Assembly: GCF_018129065.1 (NCBI RefSeq)
Contig: NZ_JAAEDM010000027.1
Coordinates: forward strand, 1-49,105
DNA: 49,105 bases
Direction of reading: 5' to 3'
From: Neoroseomonas soli
Lineage (GTDB): Bacteria; Pseudomonadota; Alphaproteobacteria; Acetobacterales; Acetobacteraceae
The notes below the pieces were generated by a model. The model had not been told where the DNA came from. It ran no database searches and was given only the letters and a program-made list of their open reading frames with translations. The translations under genes were made by a program, and so were the position numbers. This document shows, piece by piece, positions 15,461 to 24,194 of the stretch. Positions within the stretch are counted from its first letter, which is position 1. The number at the start of each line of letters is the position of its first letter.

Positions 15461-16345
15461 ATGGACGAGATATTCGGCATCCCCGCGCCGCTGCTGTTCG
15501 GACAGTTGCTGCTCGGACTCATCAACGGCGCCTTCTACGCGATGCTCTCGCTCGGCCTCGCGGTGATCTTCGGGCTGCTCAACATCATCAACTTCACGCA
15601 TGGCGCCCAGTTCATGATGGGCGCCTTCGCGGCGTGGATGCTGCTGGAATGGGCAGGGCTCGGCTACTGGTGGGCCCTGCTGCTCGCGCCGATCATCGTC
15701 GGCGCCACCGGCGTCATCACCGAACGATTGATGATCCGTCGATTGTACAAGCTCGACCACCTCTACGGGCTGTTGCTGACCTTCGGCATCGGCCTGATCA
15801 TCGAGGGCATCTTCCGCAACGAGTTCGGCTCCTCCGGCCTGCCCTACCGCATCCCGCCGCAGCTCCAGGGGTCCTGGGACCTCGGCTTCATGTTCCTGCC
15901 GATCTACCGCGGCTGGGTGGTGATCTTCGCGCTCTTCGCCTGCCTCGCGACCTGGCTGGTGATCGAGAAGACGCGCCTCGGCGCCTATCTCCGTGCCGCG
16001 ACGGAGAACGCGACCCTGGTGCAGGCCTTCGGCGTCAACGTACCGCGCATGATCACGCTGACCTACGGGGCGGGGGTGGGGCTCGCCGCGCTCGCGGGCG
16101 TGCTGGCGGCGCCGATCTACTCGGTGAACCCGCAGATGGGCAGCAACCTCATCATCGTGGTCTTCGCCGTCGTCGTCATCGGCGGCATGGGCTCGATCCT
16201 CGGCTCGGTGTTGACGGGCTTCGGCCTCGGCATCGTCGAGGGACTGACCAAGGTCTTCTGGCCCGAGGCCTCGGCCACCGTCATCTTCGTCATCATGGCG
16301 ATCGTGCTGCTCGCGCGTCCCGCCGGCCTGTTCGGGAGGGGCTGA
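15461..16345 (+). CDS. livH: Liv-type ABC transporter permease
   Basis: This is an inner-membrane permease of 294 residues with about eight hydrophobic segments. LivH hallmarks are GLINGAFYAMLSLGLAVIFG and LLNIINFTHGAQFMMGA at the N-terminus, the conserved loop RAATENATLVQAFGVNV, and VVVIGGMGSILGSVLTG near the end. It forms the translocation path with the LivM-like protein encoded next (3-base gap). It serves all three binding proteins upstream if they share the operon's only permease pair. Confidence 0.95.
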   Translation: MDEIFGIPAPLLFGQLLLGLINGAFYAMLSLGLAVIFGLLNIINFTHGAQFMMGAFAAWMLLEWAGLGYWWALLLAPIIVGATGVITERLMIRRLYKLDHLYGLLLTFGIGLIIEGIFRNEFGSSGLPYRIPPQLQGSWDLGFMFLPIYRGWVVIFALFACLATWLVIEKTRLGAYLRAATENATLVQAFGVNVPRMITLTYGAGVGLAALAGVLAAPIYSVNPQMGSNLIIVVFAVVVIGGMGSILGSVLTGFGLGIVEGLTKVFWPEASATVIFVIMAIVLLARPAGLFGRG

Positions 16346-16348
16346 CCC

Positions 16349-17338
16349 ATGGCGTCCGAAACCACCGCCGACGCCATCGTTCCTGCCGCGCGGGATGGCC
16401 GTGGCATCTGGGGCTTCACGCGGCCGCAGCTCGTCGCACTGCTGGTGCTCGCGGCGATGCTCGTCGCCGGGCCGTACTTCCTCTACCCGGTCTTCCTGAT
16501 GAAGCTGCTCTGCTTCGCGTTGTTCGCCTGCGCGTTCAACCTGCTGATCGGCTATGTCGGCCTGCTCTCCTTCGGGCACGCCGCGTATTTCGGCATGGGC
16601 GGCTACATCGCGGGCCACGTCGCCAAGGTCTGGGGCTTCACCCCCGAGGTCGCGGTGCTGGCGGGCGCCGTGGTCGCCGGCCTCCAGGGCTGGGTCTTCG
16701 GCTGGATCGCGATCCGCCGGGCCGGCATCTACTTCGCGATGATCACCCTCGCGCTCGCGCAGATGATCTACTTCTTCTGCGTGCAGGCGCCCTTCACCGG
16801 CGGCGAGGACGGCATCCAGGCGATCCCGCGCGGCAGTTTCCTCGGCAGCATGGGCCTGTCCTCCGACTGGAGCATGTACTGGTTCGTCGCCGGCATCTTC
16901 ATGATCGGCTTCCTGCTGATTCACCGCATCATCCATTCGCCCTACGGCCAGGTGCTCAAGGCGATCCGCGAGAACGAGCCGCGCGCGATTTCCCTCGGCT
17001 ACCGAACGGAAGACTACAAGCTGGTGGCCTTCATCCTTTCGGCGACGCTCGCGGGCGTGGCGGGCGGGACCAAGGCGCTGGTCTTCGGCATCGCGACGCT
17101 CACCGACGTGCACTGGGCGATGTCGGGCGAGGTGGTGCTGATGACGCTGGTGGGCGGCCTCGGCACGGTTTTCGGCCCCGTCGTCGGCGCGGCGGTGATC
17201 GTGACGATGCAGAACTACCTGGCCGAGATGGGCGCCTGGGTCACGGTGATCCAGGGCGGCATCTTCGTCGCCTGCGTGCTGGCTTTCCGCCGCGGCATCG
17301 TGGGCGAGATCGCCAACCTCCTGCGGGTGCGGCTCTGA
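16349..17338 (+). CDS. livM: Liv-type ABC transporter permease
   Basis: This 329-residue permease is the LivM-type partner of the preceding gene. Diagnostic stretches are FALFACAFNLLIGYVGLLSF with GHAAYFGMGGYIAGH, the cytoplasmic loop GQVLKAIRENEPRAISLGY, and VLMTLVGGLGTVFGPVVGA. Ten or so hydrophobic segments are visible, and the first 25 residues are a polar cytoplasmic tail. It is the last gene of the livGF-SBP3-HM operon; a strong hairpin follows within 10 bases of the stop. Confidence 0.95.
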   Translation: MASETTADAIVPAARDGRGIWGFTRPQLVALLVLAAMLVAGPYFLYPVFLMKLLCFALFACAFNLLIGYVGLLSFGHAAYFGMGGYIAGHVAKVWGFTPEVAVLAGAVVAGLQGWVFGWIAIRRAGIYFAMITLALAQMIYFFCVQAPFTGGEDGIQAIPRGSFLGSMGLSSDWSMYWFVAGIFMIGFLLIHRIIHSPYGQVLKAIRENEPRAISLGYRTEDYKLVAFILSATLAGVAGGTKALVFGIATLTDVHWAMSGEVVLMTLVGGLGTVFGPVVGAAVIVTMQNYLAEMGAWVTVIQGGIFVACVLAFRRGIVGEIANLLRVRL

Positions 17339-17344
17339 CGCAGC

Positions 17345-17370
17345 GGCGGGGGAGGGAGTCCTCCCCCGCC
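17345..17370 (+). terminator. hairpin terminator of the Liv operon
   Basis: GGCGGGGGAGG (17345-17355) pairs perfectly with CCTCCCCCGCC (17360-17370), an 11-bp stem with a GAGT loop. The T-tract is minimal, so termination may be factor-assisted. It also lies just beyond the convergent minus-strand gene. Confidence 0.6.
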
Positions 17371-17389
17371 TTCACGCCCGCCGGGCGTA

Positions 17390-18364
17390 TCAGTCCGCGA
17401 AGGACCCGGCCTCGACGATGATGGGCCGCCAGCGCGCGATCTCCTCCCCGTGGTAGCGGCGATGGAAGGCGAGGCTGGCGCGCTCCGGCGTCGCCGGGTC
17501 GGTCACCAGTTCGGCGAAGCGGGCGCGCAGGCGTTCATCCCGCATCGCGAGCAGCAGCGCGGCGTTGAGGCGCTGCTGCACCGCCTCCGGCGTGCCGGCG
17601 GGCGCGTAGAGGCCATGCCAAGTGCTCATGCTGATCGTGGGCGCGCCGGCCTCGGCGGTGGTGGGGATGTCCGGCAGGCCTGGCAGGCGCGCCGGGCTGG
17701 TCACGCCATAGGCGCGCACGCGGTTCTCGCGGATGAAGGGCGCGGTGTTGGTCGCCTGGTCGCACAGCAGGTCGAGCCGTCCGGCCATGAGTTCGGTGAT
17801 GGCCGGCGCCGTGCCGCGGAAGCCGACGATGGTCGCGCGGTTCCCCGCCGCCTGTTGCAGCAGCAGCCCGCACAGGTTGGCCGCCGAGCCGAGCCCCGCC
17901 GTGCCGAGGTTCAGCGCATCCCCGCGCCGGCGCAGTTCGGCGACCAGCCCGGCGAGGTTCTCCGCCGGGAAGCCTGGCTTCGCGATGATCGTCATCGCCG
18001 CGTCCGAAACCAGGCCGAGCGGCGCGAAGTCGTTCAGCGTGTCGAAGGACAGGCGGCGGAACAGCGTGGCGCCGGCGGCCATGCCGACATTGGTCATCAG
18101 CAGCATGTAGCCGTCGGGCCGCGACTGCGCGACGCGCTGGGCGCCGACATGCGCGGGGCCGATATTCTCGACCACGACAGGCTGCGGCAGGTGCTTCCCC
18201 ATGGCCTCGGCGACCAGGCGGGTGATCACGTCCGTCGGCCCGCCGGCGGCGGCGCCGGCGACGATGGTGATGGGGCGTGTGGGAAATTCCTGCGCCTGCG
18301 CGGCGCCGGCAAGCCCGAAGGCGAGCGTCGTGGCGGCAAGCAGGGTCCGGCGGGTTGGGAGCAT
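17390..18364 (-). CDS. Bug-family (TctC-like) tripartite transporter substrate-binding protein
   Basis: This 324-residue exported protein belongs to the Bug/TctC family of periplasmic carboxylate receptors. The signal sequence is PTRRTLLAATTLAFGLAGA ending AQAQ. The mature protein starts EFPTRPITIVAGAAAGGPTD, the ligand-loop region of this family, and keeps PDGYMLLMTN, SDAAMTIIAKPGFPA and GLYAPAGTPEAV. The ATG at 18364 follows CGGAGGA at good spacing. No TctA/TctB membrane genes are near, as is common for orphan Bug proteins. The ligand is unknown; citrate, aromatic acids and nicotinate are known ligands of relatives. Confidence 0.9.
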   Translation of the reverse strand: MLPTRRTLLAATTLAFGLAGAAQAQEFPTRPITIVAGAAAGGPTDVITRLVAEAMGKHLPQPVVVENIGPAHVGAQRVAQSRPDGYMLLMTNVGMAAGATLFRRLSFDTLNDFAPLGLVSDAAMTIIAKPGFPAENLAGLVAELRRRGDALNLGTAGLGSAANLCGLLLQQAAGNRATIVGFRGTAPAITELMAGRLDLLCDQATNTAPFIRENRVRAYGVTSPARLPGLPDIPTTAEAGAPTISMSTWHGLYAPAGTPEAVQQRLNAALLLAMRDERLRARFAELVTDPATPERASLAFHRRYHGEEIARWRPIIVEAGSFAD

Positions 18365-18608
18365 GTGGTTTCCTCCGATCGCGGCCGCGTCGGGCGGGCC
18401 GCATTTTTCGTTGCGGACATCCTTGCGGCTTTCGGCTGCGGCGTCACCCCGTCCTTGCCCGGCGGTTGGGCAGCGGCTGCGGGCGATATGGGCGGGGGCG
18501 TGACGAGCGTGCGGTGCAGCACGCATCCGGGGGCTTGCGGAATCCGCACAGGCGCGCGCTTCTTCGTCGCATGAGCATGTTCGCCCCTGTCAGCGGGAAC
18601 GGCCACCG

Positions 18609-19595
18609 ATGACCCCGGCCCTCGAGGTCGTCGGCCTCACGCTCGACTTCCGCCAGGACGGGCGCGCGCTGCGCGTGCTCGATGGCGTGTCCTTCCGCGT
18701 CGATGCCGGGCGCACGCTCGCCATCGTCGGGGAATCGGGCTGCGGCAAGTCGGTCGCCTCCCTCGCGGTGATGGGGCTGCTGCCGGAGAACGCGACCGTG
18801 GGCGGCGCCATCCGCCTGGCTGGGCGCGAACTGACGTCGCTGTCGCGCGAGGAGCGGCGGATGCTGCGCGGCGCCGAGATGGCGATGATCTTCCAGGAGC
18901 CGATGACCAGCCTGAACCCTGCCTTCACCGCGGGCGAGCAGGTGGCCGAGGCGCTGCGGCTGCACCAGGGCCTCGACCGGGCGGCGGCCTTCGCGGAGGC
19001 CATCCGGATGCTCGACCGCGTGCGCATCCCCGATGCGGCGCGGCGCGCGCGGCAGTATCCGCACCAGCTCTCGGGCGGGATGCGCCAGCGGGTGATGATC
19101 GCGATGGCGCTCGCCTGCCGACCGAAGCTGCTGATCGCGGACGAGCCGACCACGGCGCTCGACGTGACCGTGCAGGCGCAGATCCTCGCGCTGCTCGACG
19201 AGATGAAGCGGGAGACCGGCACCGCGGTCATCCTCGTGACACACGACCTCGGCGTCGTCGCCGACCATGCCGACGAGGTGGCGGTGATGTACGCCGGCCG
19301 CATCGCGGAACAGGCGGCTGCCGCGACGCTCTTCGCGCGGCCCGAGCATCCCTATACCGCCGGCCTGCTCGGCGCGGCGCCGGGGGAGGGGGAGCGCGGC
19401 GAGCGCCTGGCCAGCATCGAGGGCACCGTGCCGGATCTGCGCGCCCCGCCGCGCGGCTGCCGCTTCGCCCCGCGCTGCCCCTTCGTGATCTCGGGCTGCA
19501 TCGCCGAGCCGCCGCCGCTCGCCGAGGTCGCGCCGGGCCATCTCTCCGCCTGCTGGCGCGCGCCGCTCGACACCGTGCTGGGGCAGGCGGCATGA
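18609..19595 (+). CDS. dppD: peptide/nickel-type ABC transporter ATP-binding protein (DppD/OppD family)
   Basis: This 328-residue ATPase has Walker A GESGCGKS (residues 41-48), the signature LSGGMRQRVMIAMAL and Walker B LLIADEPTTALDVT. The C-terminal oligopeptide/dipeptide extension with GCRFAPRCPFVISGC, a cysteine motif typical of the group, identifies the Dpp/Opp family. The start is the first ATG compatible with the family and has only a weak ribosome site. It opens a five-gene transport operon and overlaps the next gene by ATGA. The gene symbol is by family resemblance; the substrate is not known. Confidence 0.9.
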   Translation: MTPALEVVGLTLDFRQDGRALRVLDGVSFRVDAGRTLAIVGESGCGKSVASLAVMGLLPENATVGGAIRLAGRELTSLSREERRMLRGAEMAMIFQEPMTSLNPAFTAGEQVAEALRLHQGLDRAAAFAEAIRMLDRVRIPDAARRARQYPHQLSGGMRQRVMIAMALACRPKLLIADEPTTALDVTVQAQILALLDEMKRETGTAVILVTHDLGVVADHADEVAVMYAGRIAEQAAAATLFARPEHPYTAGLLGAAPGEGERGERLASIEGTVPDLRAPPRGCRFAPRCPFVISGCIAEPPPLAEVAPGHLSACWRAPLDTVLGQAA

Positions 19596-20644
19596 GCGCG
19601 CTGCTCGAACTCGACGGCGTGGTGAAGCGCTTCCCGGTGCGCGATGCGCTCGGGCGCCGTGCCGGGGCGGTGCATGCGGTGGATGGCGTGTCGCTGTCCG
19701 TCGCGCAGGGGGAGACGCTGGCGATCGTCGGTGAATCCGGCTGCGGCAAGTCCACGCTCGGCCGGCTGATGATGAACCTGATCACCCCGGATGCGGGCAG
19801 CGTCCGCTTCGCGGGGGAGGACCTGGTGAGGCTCTCGCCGGCCGCGATGCGCGCCCGCCGGCGGGACATGCAACTGATCTTCCAGGACCCCTTCGCCAGC
19901 CTCGACCCGCGCATGACGGTCGAGCAGGCGGTGGCCGAGCCGCTGCGCCTGCATCGCATCGTGCCGCGCGGCGAGGAACGCGCGCGCGTCGCGGACCTTC
20001 TCTCCCGCGTCGGGCTGCGGCCGGAACTGGCGCGGCGCTGGCCGCATGAGTTCTCGGGCGGGCAGCGCCAGCGCATCGCGATCGCGCGTGCGCTCGCCAG
20101 CCAGCCGAGGCTGATCGTCGGCGACGAGCCCGTTTCCGCACTCGACGTCAGCGTTCAGGCGCAGGTGGTGAACCTGCTGTCGGACCTGATCCGCGACCTC
20201 GGCCTGACCTTCGTGCTCATCAGCCACGATCTCGGCGTGGTGCGCCACGTCGCGGACCGGGTGGCGGTGATGTATCTCGGCCGCATCGTGGAGCAGGGGC
20301 CGGCGGAGGAGGTGCTGACCGCACCGAAGCACCCCTACACGCGCGCACTGCTCGCCGCCGTGCCGGGCCATGGCGTGAAGGCGCCGCCGATCGAAGGCGA
20401 CGTGCCGTCCCCGATCGCACCGCCGCCGGGCTGCCGCTTCCACACCCGCTGCCCCTTCGCCGAGGCGCAGTGCCGCATCATCCAGCCCGAACTGACCGGC
20501 GCGCCGCACGCGGTCGCCTGCCTCCTCGACGGCCGCCTGCCGCCTGTCCGGCCGCGCCCCGAGCGCCTGGCCGGTGGCGAGCGCCTCAGGCGCCTGCAAT
20601 CCTTCTTCCGGGCCCCGGCCCCACCAACGGGAGCGCAACCATGA
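19592..20644 (+). CDS. dppF: peptide-type ABC transporter ATP-binding protein (DppF/OppF family)
   Basis: This is the partner ATPase, 350 residues long, with GESGCGKSTLGRLMMNL (Walker A), FSGGQRQRIAIARAL (signature) and LIVGDEPVSALDVS (Walker B). The C-terminal GCRFHTRCPFAEAQC motif mirrors that of the preceding protein. The last 40 residues after ACLLDGRLPP are an Arg/Pro-rich extension. It overlaps both neighbours by four bases (ATGA at each end), so the three genes are translationally coupled. Confidence 0.9.
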   Translation: MSALLELDGVVKRFPVRDALGRRAGAVHAVDGVSLSVAQGETLAIVGESGCGKSTLGRLMMNLITPDAGSVRFAGEDLVRLSPAAMRARRRDMQLIFQDPFASLDPRMTVEQAVAEPLRLHRIVPRGEERARVADLLSRVGLRPELARRWPHEFSGGQRQRIAIARALASQPRLIVGDEPVSALDVSVQAQVVNLLSDLIRDLGLTFVLISHDLGVVRHVADRVAVMYLGRIVEQGPAEEVLTAPKHPYTRALLAAVPGHGVKAPPIEGDVPSPIAPPPGCRFHTRCPFAEAQCRIIQPELTGAPHAVACLLDGRLPPVRPRPERLAGGERLRRLQSFFRAPAPPTGAQP

Positions 20645-22164
20645 AGACGAGCATCAAGGTCATCCTCGCCGCCGCGGCGGCCATCATCCCGGCGGTCGCG
20701 ACCATCGCGCCCGCGCAGGCGCAGAACCTGCGCATCGGCCTGCGCGAGGACCCGGACATCCTCGACCCGACCCTGTCGCGCACCTATGTCGGGCGCATCG
20801 TGTACATGGCGCTCTGCGACAAGCTGTTCGACATCAACGAACGGCTGGAGGTGGTGCCCCAGCTTGCCACCGGCTTCCGCTGGGAGAGCCCGACGCAGTT
20901 GCTGATCACGCTGCGCGAGGGCGTGCGCTTCCACGACGGGGAGGCGATGGACGCCGAGGCCGTCCGCTACTCGCTGAACCGCCACCTGACGATGCAGGGT
21001 TCCTTCCGCCGCAGCGAGATCGCCGACATGCAGTCGGTCGAGGTGGTGGACCCGCGCACGGTGCGCATCACGCTGAAGGGACCGTCCGCCTCCTTCCTCT
21101 CGGCGCTGACCGACCGTGCCGGCATGATCGTCAGCCCAAAGGCCGCCGAGGCCGCGGGCCGCAACTTCGGCACGCGCCCGGTCTGCGCCGGCCCCTTCCG
21201 CTTCGTCGAGCGCGTGGCGCAGGAACGCATCGTCGTCGAGCGCTTCCGCGAATACTGGGACGCCGCGAACATCCACTTCGACCGCGTCACCTACCTGCCC
21301 ATCCCGGACAACACGGTGCGCCTCGCGAACTTGCAATCCGGCGCGGTCGAGTTCGTCGAGCGCATGGAACCCGACGACATGAAGACCATCCAGCGCGCGC
21401 GCAACCTGCGCGCGGTCGCGGTGGACGAACTCGGCTACCAGGGCATCACCATCAACATCGGCAACGGGGAGAGGGCGAACAATCCGCTCGGCCGCGATGC
21501 GCGCGTGCGCCAGGCCTTCGAGCTCGCCATCGACCGCGCGGCCATCAACCAGGTGGTCTATGAGGGCATGTACACGCCGACGCGGCAGCCCTTCCCGCCG
21601 GCCAATCCCTTCCATGTCCGGGACTTCCCGCCGACCGAGCGCAATGTCGATCGCGCCCGCGCCCTGCTGCGCGAGGCCGGCGTGACCACACCCGTGCAGG
21701 TCGAGATGACCGTCCCCAACAACCCCGACCTGCGCCAGGTGGGGGAGGTGATCCAGTCCATGGTCGCCGAAGCCGGCTTCGCCCTGACGCTGCGCGCGAT
21801 GGAGTTCGCCTCCTCGCTCCAGGCGGCGACGCGCGGCGAGTTCCAGACCTACCTGGTCGGCTGGTCCGGCCGCACCGATCCGGACGGCAACATCTACACC
21901 TTCACCCGCACCGGCGGCGGGCAGAATGACGGCCGCTACTCGAACCCCGAGGTGGATCGCCTGCTCGATGCGGCGCGGACGGAACTCGATATCGAGAAGC
22001 GCCGCGACCTCTATGCCCAGGCGCTGCGCATCGCCTTCGGCCAGGATGTCGGCCGCATCTACCTGTGGCACCGCAAGAACGTGATGGCGCATACCGCGCG
22101 GCTGACGGGCTACCGGCCGATCTCGGACGGGATGATCCGGCTGCAGGGCATGCGGCTCCAGTAA
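20641..22164 (+). CDS. peptide-type ABC transporter substrate-binding protein (SBP family 5)
   Basis: This 507-residue periplasmic protein belongs to the extracellular solute-binding family 5, the receptors of Dpp/Opp/Nik systems. A Sec-type signal (MKTSIKVILAAAAAIIPAV...APAQAQ) precedes NLRIGLREDPDILDPTLSR, the typical mature start. GVRFHDGEAMDAEAVRYSLNR is the family signature, and QAFELAIDRAAINQVVYEG is also conserved. The ligand may be a peptide, glutathione, nickel complex or opine; family membership alone does not decide. The ATG is supported by the 4-base overlap with the ATPase gene. Confidence 0.92.
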   Translation: MKTSIKVILAAAAAIIPAVATIAPAQAQNLRIGLREDPDILDPTLSRTYVGRIVYMALCDKLFDINERLEVVPQLATGFRWESPTQLLITLREGVRFHDGEAMDAEAVRYSLNRHLTMQGSFRRSEIADMQSVEVVDPRTVRITLKGPSASFLSALTDRAGMIVSPKAAEAAGRNFGTRPVCAGPFRFVERVAQERIVVERFREYWDAANIHFDRVTYLPIPDNTVRLANLQSGAVEFVERMEPDDMKTIQRARNLRAVAVDELGYQGITINIGNGERANNPLGRDARVRQAFELAIDRAAINQVVYEGMYTPTRQPFPPANPFHVRDFPPTERNVDRARALLREAGVTTPVQVEMTVPNNPDLRQVGEVIQSMVAEAGFALTLRAMEFASSLQAATRGEFQTYLVGWSGRTDPDGNIYTFTRTGGGQNDGRYSNPEVDRLLDAARTELDIEKRRDLYAQALRIAFGQDVGRIYLWHRKNVMAHTARLTGYRPISDGMIRLQGMRLQ

Positions 22165-22165
22165 C

Positions 22166-23113
22166 GTGGGCATCTGGTTGCTGCGCAGGGTGGGGCAGGT
22201 GATCCCCACCCTCCTGATCCTCTCGATCCTGATCTTCGGGCTGCAGCAGCTCATGCCCGGTGACCCGGCCGTGATCCTGGCTGGCGAGGAACGCGGCGAC
22301 CCGGCCGTGCTCGCTCAGATCCGCGCGGAACTTGGCCTCGATCGCCCGGTCCATGAGCAGTACGTGATCTGGATGTCGAAGGTGCTGACCGGCGACTTCG
22401 GCTTCTCCTGGCGCATCCGCGTGCCGGTCAGCGAGTTGATCCTCGCGAAGCTGCCGGTGACCTTCCAGCTTGCGTCGATGGCCTTTGTCATCGCCATCCT
22501 CATCGGCGTGCCGCTCGGCATCCTCTCCGCCGTACGGAAGGACACGCCGGCGGACTGGGCTGCGAACGGCGTCGCGCTGTTCGGCATCTCGACGCCGAAT
22601 TTCTGGCTCGGGATCATGATGATCCTGCTGTTCAGCGTGGAACTCGGCTGGCTGCCGCCCTCCGGCTACGTGCCGCTTTTCGAGGACCCGGCGCAGTCGC
22701 TCGCCACCACCATCATGCCGGCCTTCGTGCTCGGCACCGGAGTGGCCTCGGTACTGATGCGCCACACGCGGGCGGCGATGCTGACGGCGCTGTCGCAGGA
22801 CTACGTCCGCACTGCGCGGGCGAAGGGGCTGCGCGAGCGCGTCGTGGTGTGGAAGCACGCGCTGCGCAACGCGCTGATCCCCGTGGTCACGCTCGGCGCC
22901 ATCGAGTTCGGCCGCCTGCTCGCCGGCGCCGTGCTGACCGAGCAGATCTTCACCATCCCCGGTTTCGGCAAGTTGATCGTCGATGCCGTGTTCAACCGCG
23001 ACTACCCGGTGGTGCAGGGGGTGGTGCTGGCGACGGCGCTGATCTTCGTGGTCCTCTCGCTGATCGCGGATCTTCTCTACATGGCCATAAACCCGCGGCT
23101 GAGGAACGCCTGA
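22166..23113 (+). CDS. dppB: peptide-type ABC transporter permease (DppB family)
   Basis: This 315-residue inner-membrane permease starts with GTG one base after the preceding stop. The protein begins GIWLLRRVGQVIPTLLILS, as DppB does, and contains LMPGDPAVILAGEERGDPA. The cytoplasmic EAA loop is YVRTARAKGLRERVVVWKHALR. Six hydrophobic segments are visible, ending VLSLIADLLYMAINPRLRNA. The last five codons and the stop form the 5' arm and loop of a very stable terminator-like hairpin, which separates it from its expected partner permease gene. Confidence 0.93.
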   Translation: MGIWLLRRVGQVIPTLLILSILIFGLQQLMPGDPAVILAGEERGDPAVLAQIRAELGLDRPVHEQYVIWMSKVLTGDFGFSWRIRVPVSELILAKLPVTFQLASMAFVIAILIGVPLGILSAVRKDTPADWAANGVALFGISTPNFWLGIMMILLFSVELGWLPPSGYVPLFEDPAQSLATTIMPAFVLGTGVASVLMRHTRAAMLTALSQDYVRTARAKGLRERVVVWKHALRNALIPVVTLGAIEFGRLLAGAVLTEQIFTIPGFGKLIVDAVFNRDYPVVQGVVLATALIFVVLSLIADLLYMAINPRLRNA

Positions 23114-23140
23114 TGGCGTTCCTCAGCCGCTTGCTTTTTT
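23095..23140 (+). terminator. strong intrinsic terminator over the dppB stop codon, inside the operon
   Basis: GCGGCTGAGGAACGCC (23095-23110) pairs perfectly over 16 bases with GGCGTTCCTCAGCCGC (23115-23130). The 4-base loop TGAT contains the stop codon, and TTGCTTTTTTT follows. This is the strongest terminator-like structure in the window. Confidence 0.85.
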
Positions 23141-23245
23141 TCTGCCTCACGCGCCGGCGCCGGCATCCGCCGGCTTGGCTTGCGCGCCGTGCACTGGACC
23201 GCCCAGCGCGACGGGCGGTCTGGGCGCGGTCGCGCTTTGCGCTCC

Positions 23246-23270
23246 CGGCCCGAGGCGAAGCCTCGGGCCG
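23246..23270. repeat. perfect palindromic hairpin, REP-like, between dppB and dppC
   Basis: CGGCCCGAGGC and GCCTCGGGCCG form an 11-bp perfect stem with a GAA loop. It lies in a 208-bp gap that breaks an otherwise tightly packed operon. It resembles dispersed palindromes of GC-rich proteobacteria, but only one copy is in the window. Confidence 0.5.
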
Positions 23271-23321
23271 CAGGGTGCGGCCGACCGGCCAAGGCCGCGC
23301 AGTCGCACGGGTTCACGCGCC

Positions 23322-24194
23322 ATGAGCACCACCGCCGCAATCGCCGCGCCCGAAAGCCCCACGCGCCGCGCCATCAGGCGCTTCCTGCGCCACCGCCTGG
23401 CCGTCTTCGGGCTGGTCATCGTCGTCGCCTTCGTGCTGGTGGCGATCCTCGCGCCGGTGATCGCGCCCTATGACCCGTTGCAGACCTCATGGGCGCGCAT
23501 CCGCAAGCCGCCCTCCGAACTGCACTGGTTCGGCACGGACGAGAACGGGCGCGACGTGCTCTCCCGCGTCATCTGGGGGGCGAGGGCCTCGCTGATGGCG
23601 GGCGTCGTCTCGGTGCTGGGGGCGCTCTGCATCGGCGTGCCGCTGGGGCTGCTGGCCGGGCTCGCGGGCGGGTGGACGGATGCCGTCATCTCCCGCGTCG
23701 CGGATGCGATGCTCTCGGTGCCCTTCCTGATCCTGGCCATCGCGCTCGCCGCCTTCCTCGGGCCGGCGCTCGAGAATGCGATGCTCGCCATCGCCATCAC
23801 CGCCTCGCCGGTCTTCGTGCGCCTGTCGCGCGGCATGGCGCTCGACGCGAAATCCACCGACTGGATCGAGGCGGCGCGCGCCCTGGGCAACCCCGCCTGG
23901 CGCACCGCCTTCGTCCATGTGTTGCCCAACATCGTCCCGCCGCTGCTGGTGCAGGCCTCCCTCGCCATCGCCGAGGCGATCATCGCGGAAGCCGCCTTGT
24001 CCTTCCTTGGCCTCGGCCAGCAGCCGCCGAATCCTTCCTGGGGGTCGATGCTCAATTCCTCCCAGCGCTTCCTGACGCAGGCCCCCTGGTTGTCGATCTT
24101 CCCCGGCCTGACCATCATGGTTGTCGTGCTGGCATTCAACCTGATGGGCGACGGGCTGCGCGACGCGCTGGACCCGCGCGCGGACAAGACATGA
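23322..24194 (+). CDS. dppC: peptide-type ABC transporter permease (DppC family)
   Basis: This is the second membrane subunit, 290 residues long. The polar N-terminal tail SPTRRAIRRFLRHRLAVFG is the DppC type, followed by LAPVIAPYDPLQTSWARIRK and HWFGTDENGRDVLSRVIWGA, both family hallmarks. The EAA loop is WIEAARALGNPAWRTAFVHVLPN, and the end reads MGDGLRDALDPR. The ATG at 23322 lacks a clear Shine-Dalgarno sequence. It is 208 bases from dppB, beyond a strong terminator. It overlaps the phosphatase gene by ATGA. Confidence 0.92.
   Translation: MSTTAAIAAPESPTRRAIRRFLRHRLAVFGLVIVVAFVLVAILAPVIAPYDPLQTSWARIRKPPSELHWFGTDENGRDVLSRVIWGARASLMAGVVSVLGALCIGVPLGLLAGLAGGWTDAVISRVADAMLSVPFLILAIALAAFLGPALENAMLAIAITASPVFVRLSRGMALDAKSTDWIEAARALGNPAWRTAFVHVLPNIVPPLLVQASLAIAEAIIAEAALSFLGLGQQPPNPSWGSMLNSSQRFLTQAPWLSIFPGLTIMVVVLAFNLMGDGLRDALDPRADKT

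Noticed and set aside
13856-17113. Open minus-strand frame of more than 1000 codons across the Liv binding proteins and permeases
   Set aside because: It is antisense to several genes with clear families. Its translation is rich in His, Gly, Asp and Arg with no domain pattern, as expected for the mirror frame of GC-rich codons.
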